A stretch of 64,000 nt of DNA. It comes from Psychrobacter sp. UBA3483. Lineage in GTDB: Bacteria; Pseudomonadota; Gammaproteobacteria; Pseudomonadales; Moraxellaceae. Shown one piece after another: positions 8,964-17,645 of the stretch (the first letter of the stretch is position 1; each line of letters opens with the position of its first letter). The notes beneath the pieces were generated by a model. The model saw only the letters and a list, made by a program, of their open reading frames with translations. It did not search any database and had not been told where the DNA came from. The position numbers and the translations under genes are program-made. The DNA lies in NCBI RefSeq assembly GCF_002377905.1, contig NZ_DFQS01000005.1:62001-126000 (forward strand). Reading direction: 5' to 3'.

Positions 8964-9674
8964 TCATACACCAAACGTTACTGGCTTACCGCCATTATTG
9001 GTGCCATGAACTTCGTCGATAATCTCAAGCTCGCGCTCACAAAACGGTTCAATAAAGCTGCTTACACTCTTCAGCGGTTTCATCGCTTTAAAGCCTGAAT
9101 CGATAAAGTCGTAAAGCGGCTGGAAGTTATGGCGATAAGCCGTGCCTTTTGCGAGACCAAAGGCTTTTTTGAGCATAAATGAATTCAAATCTTTATCGGT
9201 ACGATAGCAAACCTCTTTTAAATTGTTAATCTGCACGCGGCGCTCCTCTGCCTCATCGACTGCGCGGTAAGCGGCAAGCATATTCTCTTCATTGACTCCT
9301 AAATCTTGCGTAACCAACCACTCGGCCAAATGTAAATCCAGCTCAATCGCCAAGATAGACGCTTGAATGCCCATGCTGCCCGCTTCTAAAGAAGCCTCTT
9401 TGGCAAGGCGCTCTAATTTTTTGGCTTTGGGCAAGATACGATCTAACTGTTCTGCCAATACTTTAAATTCATCACCACCATACAGCTGCGTCAAAAAATA
9501 CTCTGCCATCGGTTTGTTTTTTGGTTGTTCAAACAGCGCGCTATGGGTACGCTTAATACGCGCCTGTTGCCATGCTTGCACTTCTTTGAGCTTGGTATTT
9601 AAGGCAGCATCTTTATGGTGTGGCAACGCCCAAAAACGGTTTAAGTGCTGTTGTAAATTGGCTAACGCAGACAT
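8964..9674 (-). CDS. FFLEELY motif-type conserved protein
   Basis: A soluble, largely helical protein of 236 residues with no catalytic motif I recognise. The segment MAEYFLTQLYGGDEF near residue 55 resembles the motif that names the FFLEELY family of uncharacterised gammaproteobacterial proteins, and the rest (helix-rich, Glu/Lys-rich, C-terminal ELEIIDEVHG) is compatible. I chose the ATG at 9674 (MSALANLQ): an AGGA site lies nine bases upstream, while the longer open frame would start at a TTG without a ribosome site. It lies 136 bases upstream of ubiE on the same strand; no functional link is evident. Confidence 0.6.
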   Translation of the reverse strand: MSALANLQQHLNRFWALPHHKDAALNTKLKEVQAWQQARIKRTHSALFEQPKNKPMAEYFLTQLYGGDEFKVLAEQLDRILPKAKKLERLAKEASLEAGSMGIQASILAIELDLHLAEWLVTQDLGVNEENMLAAYRAVDEAEERRVQINNLKEVCYRTDKDLNSFMLKKAFGLAKGTAYRHNFQPLYDFIDSGFKAMKPLKSVSSFIEPFCERELEIIDEVHGTNNGGKPVTFGV

Positions 9675-9951
9675 GGCAGGTAATCCTATAAAAAGTAAAA
9701 ATGGCAATAAAATTGCTAATAAAAGAGTAGAAATGATACTAAATTCTTATCTTTGTGGGCAGCTATTAAAGCATGCGCACAAGATTTTGTTCACCTTAAA
9801 AGAAAATACCGCAGAATACAAATGCCAAACTGTTACATAGCAGGGTTATTTACTAGATTTACTCAATGCTATGATTCATTGTATAAATAAGACAACTTAT
9901 AAAAACCATAAATAAGACAGCTTATCAAAATTATCTAATAATAAAGCGAGT

Positions 9952-11625
9952 ATGGACATGAGCAAAAAAAATAAATCGACTGAAAGCCAAGCACGAGAAG
10001 CAGTAAGTGACCAGTTTAGTAAGCAAGTCGTCGAGCAGCGTTTAACGCCAAATCCGTTAAATATCTTTGCTATGGACAAAGATACATTGCGCTTAGCATT
10101 AGTCACCGCTCAGTTTGCCCTGCGCGCCACGCGGCAGCAAACACCGCCAACCATCAATAAACCAACTGGGCTTTTGGTGCTGGTCAACGGCATGGAGCAG
10201 GCGGGCAAGGGCACCGCGGTCACTCAGTTGCGGCAATGGGTTGACCCGCGCTTACTCAAGGTTGAGGCGACTATCGGAGATTGTCCCTTAGAACATCAGC
10301 CGATTTGGCAAGCGCATACCAAAGCGCTGCCGCGTCATGGCGATGTGATGGTGTATTTTGGCAACTGGTATGCTGATTTACTCTATAACGTCATGCGCAT
10401 GGCGACCCTAGATGATGACGATAAGGTGAAAAAAAGTGAAGATAAGAATAATAAGACGCTGAAAAATAACGCCTTGCCTATTGGCCGATGGCAAGACTAT
10501 TTAAAACAAGAACTCACCAAACTACAAGCCTTTGAACAAGACCTTGCTGCTAACCAAACCAAACTGCTTAAATGCTGGTTTCATGTCGATATCGAAACCT
10601 TGCAGGCGCGGCTCAACGATGATGAGGCTGATCCAGAATTTTTATATCAAATCGATTGGAAAAGTAAAAAGGTCGTCGATACTTTTAATAAGGTAGCAAC
10701 CGCGCTATTACGCCAGCAAGATGACTGGATTATTATCAATGGCGATGATAAATCAGAGGCTGCCACCCATTTTTGTCATGAAGTATTGCAAGCGATGCAA
10801 ACCGCGCTAGCAAGCAGTAAAGCAGAAAGTAGTAAAGCAGAAAGTCAGAATATAAAAGAAGCAGCAAAATTCGAGCCTATAAAAATCCCTAAAACCTTGA
10901 TAGAGGTTGACGATACCAAGATAGATAAGTCTGACTATCATAAAGCGCTTGCCGATAAGCAAGCACACCTTGCCAAATTGCTACGGGCGCGTCAGGGTCG
11001 GCATGTGGTCTTTGCCTTTGAAGGAATGGACGCTGCTGGCAAAGGCGGCGCGATCAAAAGACTGGTTGCGCCACTCGATCCACGCGAATATCAGATTTAT
11101 AATATTGGCGCGCCGATGTTATATGAATTGCAGCATCCTTATTTATGGCGTTTTTGGACCAAGCTGCCCAATGAGCAAATCGATCGTATCAGCCGTATCG
11201 CCATCTTTGATCGTACGTGGTACGGACGCGTATTGGTCGAACGTATCGAAGGCTTTGCGACTGACGCAGAATGGCAGCGCGCTTATGCTGAAATCAATCG
11301 TTTTGAAGCAGATTTGGTATCCGCTGGCACGATAGTCATCAAATATTGGCTCGCTATTGATAAAGAGGAGCAGCTCAAACGCTTTGAGGCGCGCGAAGAG
11401 ACGCCGCATAAGCAGTTTAAATTAACCGATGATGATTGGCGTAATCGTGATAAATGGGTGGAGTATGTGCAATCGGCGGCTGATATGTTGGCACGTACTG
11501 ATACTAAGGATGCACCTTGGGCAATCATTGCGACTAATGAGAAACGCCAAGCGCGCCTAGCGGTATTAGACCATGCTATTAAGCAGCTATCCGCGGCATT
11601 GTCTATCACTGCTGATACTAAATAA
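9952..11625 (+). CDS. pap: polyphosphate:AMP phosphotransferase (tandem PPK2 domains)
   Basis: Cytosolic PPK2-family enzyme that uses polyphosphate to phosphorylate AMP to ADP, first described in Acinetobacter. Two PPK2 repeats are visible. The N-terminal one has a Walker A-like NGMEQAGKGTAVTQLRQW near residue 80. The C-terminal one has FEGMDAAGKGGAIKRL near residue 360 and the lid-region IAIFDRTWYGRVLVER near residue 420. Tandem-domain forms are usually about 500 residues; this one is 557 because of a Lys/Ser-rich linker between the domains (about residues 285-325). By analogy with related tandem enzymes the C-terminal domain is the likely catalytic one. The phosphate transporter gene downstream fits phosphate metabolism, but the 645-base gap argues against an operon. 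Confidence 0.9.
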   Translation: MDMSKKNKSTESQAREAVSDQFSKQVVEQRLTPNPLNIFAMDKDTLRLALVTAQFALRATRQQTPPTINKPTGLLVLVNGMEQAGKGTAVTQLRQWVDPRLLKVEATIGDCPLEHQPIWQAHTKALPRHGDVMVYFGNWYADLLYNVMRMATLDDDDKVKKSEDKNNKTLKNNALPIGRWQDYLKQELTKLQAFEQDLAANQTKLLKCWFHVDIETLQARLNDDEADPEFLYQIDWKSKKVVDTFNKVATALLRQQDDWIIINGDDKSEAATHFCHEVLQAMQTALASSKAESSKAESQNIKEAAKFEPIKIPKTLIEVDDTKIDKSDYHKALADKQAHLAKLLRARQGRHVVFAFEGMDAAGKGGAIKRLVAPLDPREYQIYNIGAPMLYELQHPYLWRFWTKLPNEQIDRISRIAIFDRTWYGRVLVERIEGFATDAEWQRAYAEINRFEADLVSAGTIVIKYWLAIDKEEQLKRFEAREETPHKQFKLTDDDWRNRDKWVEYVQSAADMLARTDTKDAPWAIIATNEKRQARLAVLDHAIKQLSAALSITADTK

Positions 11626-12270
11626 ATGGATGATAAGTGATGAAGGCTTTATACGAACTTAAAAGTTAGTATTATCTTTGTTTGAAGTTTTAGGGAAAAT
11701 TAACAACATTTTTCTACTAAATAGACAGCTTTTTTGATTGATATATTTGTAGTTACAAATCTCGCAATATCATCATGCATTCTGTGTCTATATTTAATAT
11801 AATAGGCGCGTAATAACTTCTGCCTGCTCGCAAAATAGCTGGACAGTCAGAGACAGTATTTATCCTATAAATGCTTTAATTAGTAGCAACAGATTTTTAT
11901 AACCAAACGCTATCCCTATAAAACCTAAGCCGCAAGCTGCTGTAATCGGACGATTTGGCAAGACTACTTGCGGCTTTATGGCATTTTGTGGCTTAGGTTT
12001 TTCGCTGATAGGTGAGTAAGCTTGCGCGTAAATATTTACAAGTACGCAAAACTATCAGGACAATAAAGAGCGCAGTAGATAGCAATTTTTTATAACTATA
12101 TTTTCTTCAAAACAGTATTTCGAGAAACAAATTCAACATAGTATGTCAAAACCACGTTGCGGGCACGCTATCATAATGTTGGGTGGTGAAAACAACGCCA
12201 TCGTTAGCGCCGTAATTAATGGCATCAATCACCTATAATTTCAATCAGCTTACGCAGGACGTATTAACGT
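11626..12270. other. 645-base intergenic region with nested inverted repeats
   Basis: No convincing reading frame. It holds two overlapping stems. AAACCTAAGCC (11931-11941) pairs exactly with 11990-12000, and GCCGCAAG (11939-11946) pairs exactly with 11977-11984. They share three bases and so exclude each other. The outer stem ends in six T residues, like a terminator. I saw no clear Pho box. Confidence 0.6.
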
Positions 12271-13881
12271 ATGGGTATTAGCAGCAGTTCTACAGAACCA
12301 ACCAAAGCAGTCGGTTCTATGAGAATCAATCTATTTTTTGCCATTTTACTGATTGCGATGACCGCTTACTTTTTGTGGTGGGGTCTAGATTACACCATGC
12401 ATCAGCAGACGACGCTATTTATCGTAGCGACGGCTTTTGGTGTATTTATGGCATTCAATATCGGCGGTAACGACGTCGCCAACTCCTTCGGTACTTCGGT
12501 GGGAGCAGGGACGTTGACGATTCCGCAAGCTTTGGGTATTGCCGCGATATTTGAAGTGTCGGGCGCGGTGCTGGCGGGCGGTGAAGTTACCGATACCATC
12601 CGCAGCGGCATCGTTGACTTAGATGGTTTATCGGTGTCGCCCAATCAGTTTATTTATGTCATGCTCTCAGCGCTTATCGCGGCGGCATTTTGGCTGTTGT
12701 TTGCCACCAAAAAAGGTTTGCCCGTTTCGACCACGCACGCCATTATCGGTGGTGTCGTTGGTAGCTCTATTGTGCTCGGTATTTCTTTAGGTGGTACCGA
12801 CATGGCACTATCGACCGTCGATTGGGGTACGATTGGAACAATTGCCATCTCTTGGGTCATCTCACCCGTGTTAGGCGGCGTATTTTCTTACCTGTTATAC
12901 GGCCAAATTAAGAAAAAGATCATTGAGTATAATGATCGAACCGAAGCGCATATTGCGACACTAAAAGACGATAAAAAAACCGTCAAGCAAAACCACAAAG
13001 AGTATCTAGAAAGTTTGACCGAGTCAGAGCAACTGGCCTATACCTCAGCGATGCTGCGCGATCAAGAAATCTATAAAGATGATGATTGTGACATCGAGGA
13101 TTTAGAAACCGATTATTACAAAGAGCTTTATAAGATTGAGCACGAACGTAGCAATCTTGATACCCTAAAAGCCCTCAAGCAATGGGTACCGCTCATTGCT
13201 GGTGCGGGCGGGGCGGTCATGACTTCTTTGGTGGTGTTCAAAGGCTTAAAGAACGTCAACAGCAACATGACGACGATTCAAGGCTTTTTTATCATGGGTA
13301 TGATAGCGGCGCTGGTATGGCTTGCGACCTTTATTTATACCAAGAGTATCCGCGGTAAGCATAAAGAGGATTTGACCAAAGCGACGTTTATTATGTTTAG
13401 CTGGATGCAGGTCTTTACCGCGTCCGCCTTTGCTTTTAGTCATGGCTCAAACGATATCGCCAATGCCGTCGGTCCTTTTGCCGCGATTATGGACGTTATC
13501 CGTACCAATAGCATAGCGACCGAGGCTGCCGTGCCGCCTGCGGTGATGTTGACCTTTGGTGTGGCGCTTATCGTTGGCCTTTGGTTTATCGGTAAAGAAG
13601 TTATTCAAACTGTTGGTACCAATCTAGCAAAAATGCATCCGGCTTCTGGCTTTTCAGCGGAATTGGCTGCGGCTGCTGTCGTCATGGGCGCATCGACCAT
13701 GGGTCTGCCTGTATCGAGTACGCATACGCTGGTTGGCGCGGTGCTTGGTATTGGCATCGTCAATCGAGATACCAATTGGGCGCTGATGAAGCCTATCGGT
13801 CTGGCATGGGTAATTACCCTGCCTGCGGCGGCCTCGATGTCGGCTATCAGCTATCTGTTATTAAGTAATATTTTTCAATGA
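12271..13881 (+). CDS. pit: inorganic phosphate transporter, PiT family
   Basis: Membrane symporter moving phosphate (often as a metal-phosphate complex) with protons or sodium. The 536 residues hold the duplicated PiT signature: GGNDVANSFGTSVGAGTLT near residue 65 and SHGSNDIANAVGPFAA near residue 390, each followed by VSTTH/VSSTHT segments (GLPVSTTHAIIGG and GLPVSSTHTLVGA). About ten membrane spans surround a charged cytoplasmic loop (residues ~215-300) rich in Lys, Asp and Glu. The start is the ATG behind a GGACG site. It follows the polyphosphate enzyme gene and is closed by its own terminator. Which metal or ion it couples to is not visible. Confidence 0.93.
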   Translation: MGISSSSTEPTKAVGSMRINLFFAILLIAMTAYFLWWGLDYTMHQQTTLFIVATAFGVFMAFNIGGNDVANSFGTSVGAGTLTIPQALGIAAIFEVSGAVLAGGEVTDTIRSGIVDLDGLSVSPNQFIYVMLSALIAAAFWLLFATKKGLPVSTTHAIIGGVVGSSIVLGISLGGTDMALSTVDWGTIGTIAISWVISPVLGGVFSYLLYGQIKKKIIEYNDRTEAHIATLKDDKKTVKQNHKEYLESLTESEQLAYTSAMLRDQEIYKDDDCDIEDLETDYYKELYKIEHERSNLDTLKALKQWVPLIAGAGGAVMTSLVVFKGLKNVNSNMTTIQGFFIMGMIAALVWLATFIYTKSIRGKHKEDLTKATFIMFSWMQVFTASAFAFSHGSNDIANAVGPFAAIMDVIRTNSIATEAAVPPAVMLTFGVALIVGLWFIGKEVIQTVGTNLAKMHPASGFSAELAAAAVVMGASTMGLPVSSTHTLVGAVLGIGIVNRDTNWALMKPIGLAWVITLPAAASMSAISYLLLSNIFQ

Positions 13882-13921
13882 GAGTGTTATAGTTATTTAT
13901 TATAGCTTTCTATAAAAGAAT

Positions 13922-13961
13922 AAAAAACGCTTATCAGCCTTATGCCGATAAGCGTTTTTTT
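13922..13961. terminator. bidirectional terminator between pit and the aminotransferase gene
   Basis: A stem with arms AAAAAACGCTTATC and GATAAGCGTTTTTT encloses a short loop; both strands end in a T-run, suiting the two converging genes. Confidence 0.88.
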
Positions 13962-13977
13962 ACGAGGATTTGAATCT

Positions 13978-15591
13978 CTATTCAGTACCAAACTGCTTAC
14001 GTTTTTTGGCAAAAAAGCGGTCTAATCGGTCCATGGCATCTTCTAAGTCATGGAGATTGGGCAAAAACACCAAACGGAAATGGTCGGGTGCATCCCAGTT
14101 AAAGCCAGTACCTTGTACCAGTAAGACGTTCTCTTCGACCAATAAATCCATCATAAACGCCATATCATCTTCGATAGGATAAACTTCAGGATCCATCTTT
14201 GGAAAGCAATAAAACGCCCCTTGCGGCATGGTACAAGAAATACCTTTAATGGCATTTAAGCGCGAGACCGCCATTTCGCGCTGCTTATACAGACGCCCCT
14301 TTTTAGAGGTCAAGTCCTTCATGCTTTGATAGCCGCCCATCGCGGTTTGGATGGCATATTGCCCTTGAACGTTTGAGCATAGGCGCATAGACGCCAACAT
14401 ATCCAAGCCTTCGATAAAGTCGGCAGCGTGGTCTTTTTTACCAGAAACCATCATCCAGCCCGCGCGAAAACCGGCGATACGGTGCGACTTTGATAAGCCG
14501 TTATAAGACAATACCAGTACATCATCGGTCAAGGTGCTCATTGGCGTATGCGCCATATCATCATAAAGAATACGGTCATAAATCTCATCGGCCATGATGA
14601 TTAAATCATGCTCTTTGGCGACGTCGATAATTTGCAATAACACCTCATCACTATAGAGCGCGCCCGTTGGGTTATTGGGGTTAATCACCACAATGCCTTT
14701 GGTTTTAGAGGTGATTTTAGACTTGATGTCTTCAATATCAGGATGCCAATTGTCCTCTTCATTACAGCGATAGTGCACTGCTGTACCGCCTGCTAAGTTG
14801 GCGGCTGCCGTCCAAAGTGGGTAATCAGGCATTGGCACCAGGACTTCGTCGCCATTGTTCATGAGCGCCTGCATGGTCATGACAATCAGCTCAGAGACGC
14901 CATTACCCAAATATACATCGCGCACATCGACAGCCGATAGCAGACCTTTTGATTGATAATATTGCAAGACCGCTTTACGTGCCGCAAAAATCCCTTGCGA
15001 GTCCGAGTATCCTGTCGCTTCTGGCAAATTCATCGCTACATCGCGCAAAATCTCATGCGGTGCTTCAAGGCCAAACGGCGCAGGGTTGCCAATATTCAGC
15101 TTTAAAATACGCTTACCTTCAGCTTCCATTTTATTGGCTGTTTGCAAAAGCGGACCACGAATGTCGTAGCAAACGTTTTGTAATTTATCGGATTTTTTAA
15201 TTGGATTCATAGAATGACCACTCATCGGATTGGGTTGTGAATTTGCGGTAGAAGTAGGGGCTACGTTTTGCGACGTAGGCGTTTCGTTTTTATTATGAGA
15301 ATTGATAGGTTGATTTGAATTAACAACGCTATCCATGTCGTTTTGCAAGTCGCCGCGTAATAAATAGCCTTCGCTACAGCCTAAGATACGGGCTAGGGTC
15401 GGTAGTTTCGATGATACGATGCCATTGGTGCCGCGCTCCCAGTTGGAGATGGCACCGCGACTAACCTTTGCACCTGCTGCGGTCATTGCCTGCGCCAATT
15501 GCTCGGCGGTCATGCCTTTATCGCGGCGCAGCTGTACCAGTCGTTCGGCTTGCGTACTCTGAGGAGTTTGGGGAAATTCGCTATCAGCCAT
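13978..15591 (-). CDS. XRE-type HTH domain fused to an AlaA-like class I aminotransferase
   Basis: PLP-dependent aminotransferase of the AlaA/YfbQ group, expected to interconvert glutamate plus pyruvate with 2-oxoglutarate plus alanine, carrying an extra N-terminal DNA-binding domain. Residues ~15-80 form an XRE helix-turn-helix (LVQLRRDKGMTAEQLAQAM, then GAISNWERG). Residues ~80-130 are a polar linker. From ~residue 135 the aminotransferase fold begins, with NIGNPAPFG, VINPNNPTG near 302-310 and the PLP-lysine motif SYNGLSKSHRIAGFR (Lys about residue 368). E. coli AlaA has 405 residues, this protein 537. The fusion suggests a regulator-enzyme hybrid; whether it binds DNA is inference. Paired TGCAA repeats upstream are candidate operators. 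Confidence 0.88.
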   Translation of the reverse strand: MADSEFPQTPQSTQAERLVQLRRDKGMTAEQLAQAMTAAGAKVSRGAISNWERGTNGIVSSKLPTLARILGCSEGYLLRGDLQNDMDSVVNSNQPINSHNKNETPTSQNVAPTSTANSQPNPMSGHSMNPIKKSDKLQNVCYDIRGPLLQTANKMEAEGKRILKLNIGNPAPFGLEAPHEILRDVAMNLPEATGYSDSQGIFAARKAVLQYYQSKGLLSAVDVRDVYLGNGVSELIVMTMQALMNNGDEVLVPMPDYPLWTAAANLAGGTAVHYRCNEEDNWHPDIEDIKSKITSKTKGIVVINPNNPTGALYSDEVLLQIIDVAKEHDLIIMADEIYDRILYDDMAHTPMSTLTDDVLVLSYNGLSKSHRIAGFRAGWMMVSGKKDHAADFIEGLDMLASMRLCSNVQGQYAIQTAMGGYQSMKDLTSKKGRLYKQREMAVSRLNAIKGISCTMPQGAFYCFPKMDPEVYPIEDDMAFMMDLLVEENVLLVQGTGFNWDAPDHFRLVFLPNLHDLEDAMDRLDRFFAKKRKQFGTE

Positions 15592-15628
15592 TGTTGTGTA
15601 ACCCTTTTATTAAAACAATCAAACCTAA

Positions 15629-15645
15629 TGCAAGATATTATTGCA
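15629..15645. promoter_or_regulatory. dyad TGCAA-N7-TTGCA, candidate operator 1
   Basis: Exact inverted repeat with a seven-base spacer, 38 bases upstream of the HTH-aminotransferase start codon. A third copy of the half-site (AATGCAAG) is at 15657-15664. The role as an operator is inferred from position and repetition. Confidence 0.4.
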
Positions 15646-15709
15646 TAAAATTTCTTAATGCAAGTCTAAAGATAAAGTCTTTATAGGATTATTCAAAATA
15701 GAGATAAAT

Positions 15710-15726
15710 TGCAAGAATAACTTGCA
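15710..15726. promoter_or_regulatory. dyad TGCAA-N7-TTGCA, candidate operator 2
   Basis: Same arms and same seven-base spacing as the dyad 81 bases away, extended here to TGCAAG/CTTGCA. The identical geometry makes chance less likely. Confidence 0.4.
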
Positions 15727-16072
15727 TAATGTGTTTATTTTAAGGGTGTTATTAATTATTAAAAACTAAAATGTCCTTTTCGCTAAATTATTTAGCAATA
15801 AAAAAGCAAATCAGATGCGCGTTTAATAAAATTACAACTTTATTGATTTCGCTAGCGAGGTAATTTGCTATATTTTACTTCTCTATCTCTAATTTTTTTC
15901 TTAAAACCTTAGGCTTTGGGCTGCTAAATTTATTACTTTTATAAGCAATGCCTTGAATAGTCAGCCAATAAGCAGCAGATAAAGCCTAGCGTTTTTATAA
16001 AAACGTACGATAAATTGGTCAGAAAATGACATATCGCAAATGAGATAACCAATCATTTAATAAGGATAAAAG

Positions 16073-16495
16073 ATGCAAGACAATCAATTAAGCAAAGAAG
16101 AAATCAGCCAATTGACCGACGCAGATTGGAAAGCGCGCTTAAGTGCCGACGAATACCACGTCATGCGCGAGAAAGGCACAGAGCGGCCATTTACTGGCGT
16201 TTATAACGATGTTAATGATAAAGGTATCTACCGCTGTAAAGGCTGCGGTGCCAGCTTGTTTGAGTCGGACAATAAGTTTGACGCCGGTTGTGGCTGGCCA
16301 AGCTTCGATCAGAGTATCGATAATAGCGCTATCGATGAGCACGAAGACAATTCACTTGGCATGCGCCGTACCGAAGTGACGTGTAGCAATTGCGGCGCCC
16401 ACTTGGGACACGTATTCCCTGATGGCCCACGTGAGACCACTGGCATGCGCTACTGTATCAACTCAGTGTCTATCGATTTGGATAAAGCTGAGTAA
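16073..16495 (+). CDS. msrB: peptide-methionine (R)-S-oxide reductase MsrB
   Basis: Repairs the R form of methionine sulfoxide in proteins using thioredoxin. The 140 residues carry two zinc-binding CxxC pairs (CKGCG near residue 45 and CSNCG near residue 95), the substrate-pocket segment GCGWPSF, HLGHVFPDGP, and the catalytic motif RYCINS near residue 130 with a cysteine rather than selenocysteine. An AAGGAT site precedes the ATG. No msrA is fused or adjacent. The glutathione peroxidase gene follows after a terminator, so the pair shares an oxidative-repair theme without forming an obvious operon. Confidence 0.96.
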   Translation: MQDNQLSKEEISQLTDADWKARLSADEYHVMREKGTERPFTGVYNDVNDKGIYRCKGCGASLFESDNKFDAGCGWPSFDQSIDNSAIDEHEDNSLGMRRTEVTCSNCGAHLGHVFPDGPRETTGMRYCINSVSIDLDKAE

Positions 16496-16540
16496 TAAGT
16501 ATTAATATAATCAATATTTTAGCCAAAGTTGGCGTGATAA

Positions 16541-16570
16541 AAGGGAAGTACGCGGTGCTTCCTTTTTTCT
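16541..16570 (+). terminator. rho-independent terminator after msrB
   Basis: Eight-base-pair stem GGAAGTAC/GTGCTTCC (one G-U pair) with a three-base loop, followed by a T-run. Confidence 0.75.
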
Positions 16571-16626
16571 TATCAGTACGCATGTTAATAGTAAAAATAA
16601 TAAAACAATCAATCTAAGGATTCATC

Positions 16627-17112
16627 ATGAGCACTATTTACGATTTTACCGCTGAGCGTATGGACGGCACCTCGCAAGCCTTTGCCGATTATAAGGGCAA
16701 AGTATTATTAATCGTCAATACCGCCAGCAAATGTGGCTTTACGCCGCAGTTTGAAGGCCTAGAGGCGCTGTATCAACAATATAAAGAGCAAGGATTGGTG
16801 GTGATTGGCTTTCCTTGTAATCAGTTTGGCGCGCAAGACCCTGGGACTAACGAGGAGATTGGTGCGTTTTGCCAAAAAAATTACGGCGTTAGCTTTCCAA
16901 TGATGGCAAAAATTGATGTCAACGGTAAGGACGCCCATCCAATTTTTGATTGGCTTAAAGACCAAAAAGGCGGGCTGCTGACAGATGGTATCAAATGGAA
17001 TTTTACTAAGTTTTTAATTGGCACCGATGGACAAGTAATTGACCGTTATGCGCCAACCACCAAGCCTGATGCTTTAAAAGCAGATATTGAACAAGCATTG
17101 GCGGCCAAATAA
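16627..17112 (+). CDS. glutathione peroxidase family protein
   Basis: A thiol peroxidase of the GPx/BtuE family reducing hydrogen peroxide and organic hydroperoxides, probably cytosolic with thioredoxin or glutathione as reductant. The 161 residues show the peroxidatic-cysteine motif NTASKCGFTPQ near residue 36 (cysteine, not selenocysteine), the GFPCNQFGAQDPG motif with the catalytic glutamine near residue 70, and WNFTKFLI with the conserved tryptophan near residue 127. An AAGGA ribosome site lies just before the ATG. It is followed by two tRNA genes with their own promoter. The physiological reductant cannot be told from sequence. Confidence 0.95.
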   Translation: MSTIYDFTAERMDGTSQAFADYKGKVLLIVNTASKCGFTPQFEGLEALYQQYKEQGLVVIGFPCNQFGAQDPGTNEEIGAFCQKNYGVSFPMMAKIDVNGKDAHPIFDWLKDQKGGLLTDGIKWNFTKFLIGTDGQVIDRYAPTTKPDALKADIEQALAAK

Positions 17113-17228
17113 ATAATAAGCTAGAGAAATTATTGGTTTTATATAAAATATAAAGCCAATAAAAACATAGGTTTGCATAAATTGCGGCTAAATTAAGAAA
17201 AAATACGCAGGAAAAAGGTAAATAGTGT

Positions 17229-17256
17229 TTGACAGCCATGTGTAAATGTATATAAT
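17229..17256 (+). promoter_or_regulatory. consensus promoter of tRNA-Val
   Basis: TTGACA and TATAAT, both perfect consensus hexamers, are separated by 16 bases and stand 15 bases before the tRNA 5' end. This fits a strong stable-RNA promoter that could serve both tRNA genes. Confidence 0.85.
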
Positions 17257-17271
17257 ACACACCCACAGCAA

Positions 17272-17347
17272 GGGTGATTAGCTCAGTTGGTAGAGCGTCT
17301 GCCTTACACGCAGAATGTCGGCGGTTCGAATCCGTCATCACCCACCA
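17272..17347 (+). tRNA. tRNA-Val (anticodon TAC)
   Basis: A 76-base cloverleaf: acceptor GGGTGAT pairs with ATCACCC, the D-loop contains AGCTCAGTTGGTAGAGC, the anticodon loop CTTACAC holds TAC, the T-arm is GGTTCGAATCC, and CCA is encoded. Confidence 0.97.
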
Positions 17348-17398
17348 CTCATTTAGCGAGTGGGTCTTTTAGAAGACGAAATGCTAAAGACGACCTAA

Positions 17399-17475
17399 GC
17401 AGCGGTAGTTCAGTTGGTTAGAATACCGGCCTGTCACGCCGGGGGTCGCGGGTTCGAGTCCCGTCCGCTGCGCCA
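17399..17475 (+). tRNA. tRNA-Asp (anticodon GTC)
   Basis: A 77-base cloverleaf: acceptor GCAGCGG pairs with CCGCTGC, the anticodon loop CTGTCAC holds GTC, the T-arm is GGGTTCGAGTCCC, and CCA is encoded. It lies 51 bases after tRNA-Val and is probably co-transcribed. Confidence 0.97.
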
Positions 17476-17507
17476 TATTTAAAACTTAGTTTTAATACAA
17501 AAGTTTC

Positions 17508-17540
17508 AACCTCAAGTATTCGTTTACTTGAGGTTTTTTT
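17508..17540 (+). terminator. terminator of the tRNA-Val/tRNA-Asp unit
   Basis: Eleven-base-pair perfect stem AACCTCAAGTA/TACTTGAGGTT with a six-base loop and a T-run. Confidence 0.9.
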
Positions 17541-17645
17541 GTGTCTGCTCATTTTAAATAGTAGCGGCGTGACTTATATTTATATTGTATGCTGTGCTAA
17601 TAGCTAAATTTTACATGGCAATTGATAATAGGGATGAAAAATAAC

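Larger units (their letters stand above)
15592..16072. other. 481-base AT-rich divergent promoter region
   Basis: Divergent gap between the HTH-aminotransferase gene and msrB with no coding frame. It contains two dyads with the same layout and an extra half-site near the aminotransferase start (listed separately). An AAGGAT ribosome site at the right end serves msrB. Confidence 0.6.

Noticed and set aside
9367..9840. 157-codon plus-strand frame over the FFLEELY-type gene
   Set aside because: It overlaps most of a conserved gene in antisense, has odd composition (Cys/Ser/Leu-rich) and no recognisable domain.
16627..17112. Selenoprotein glutathione peroxidase
   Set aside because: The catalytic codon is an ordinary cysteine codon (TGT) with no in-frame TGA.
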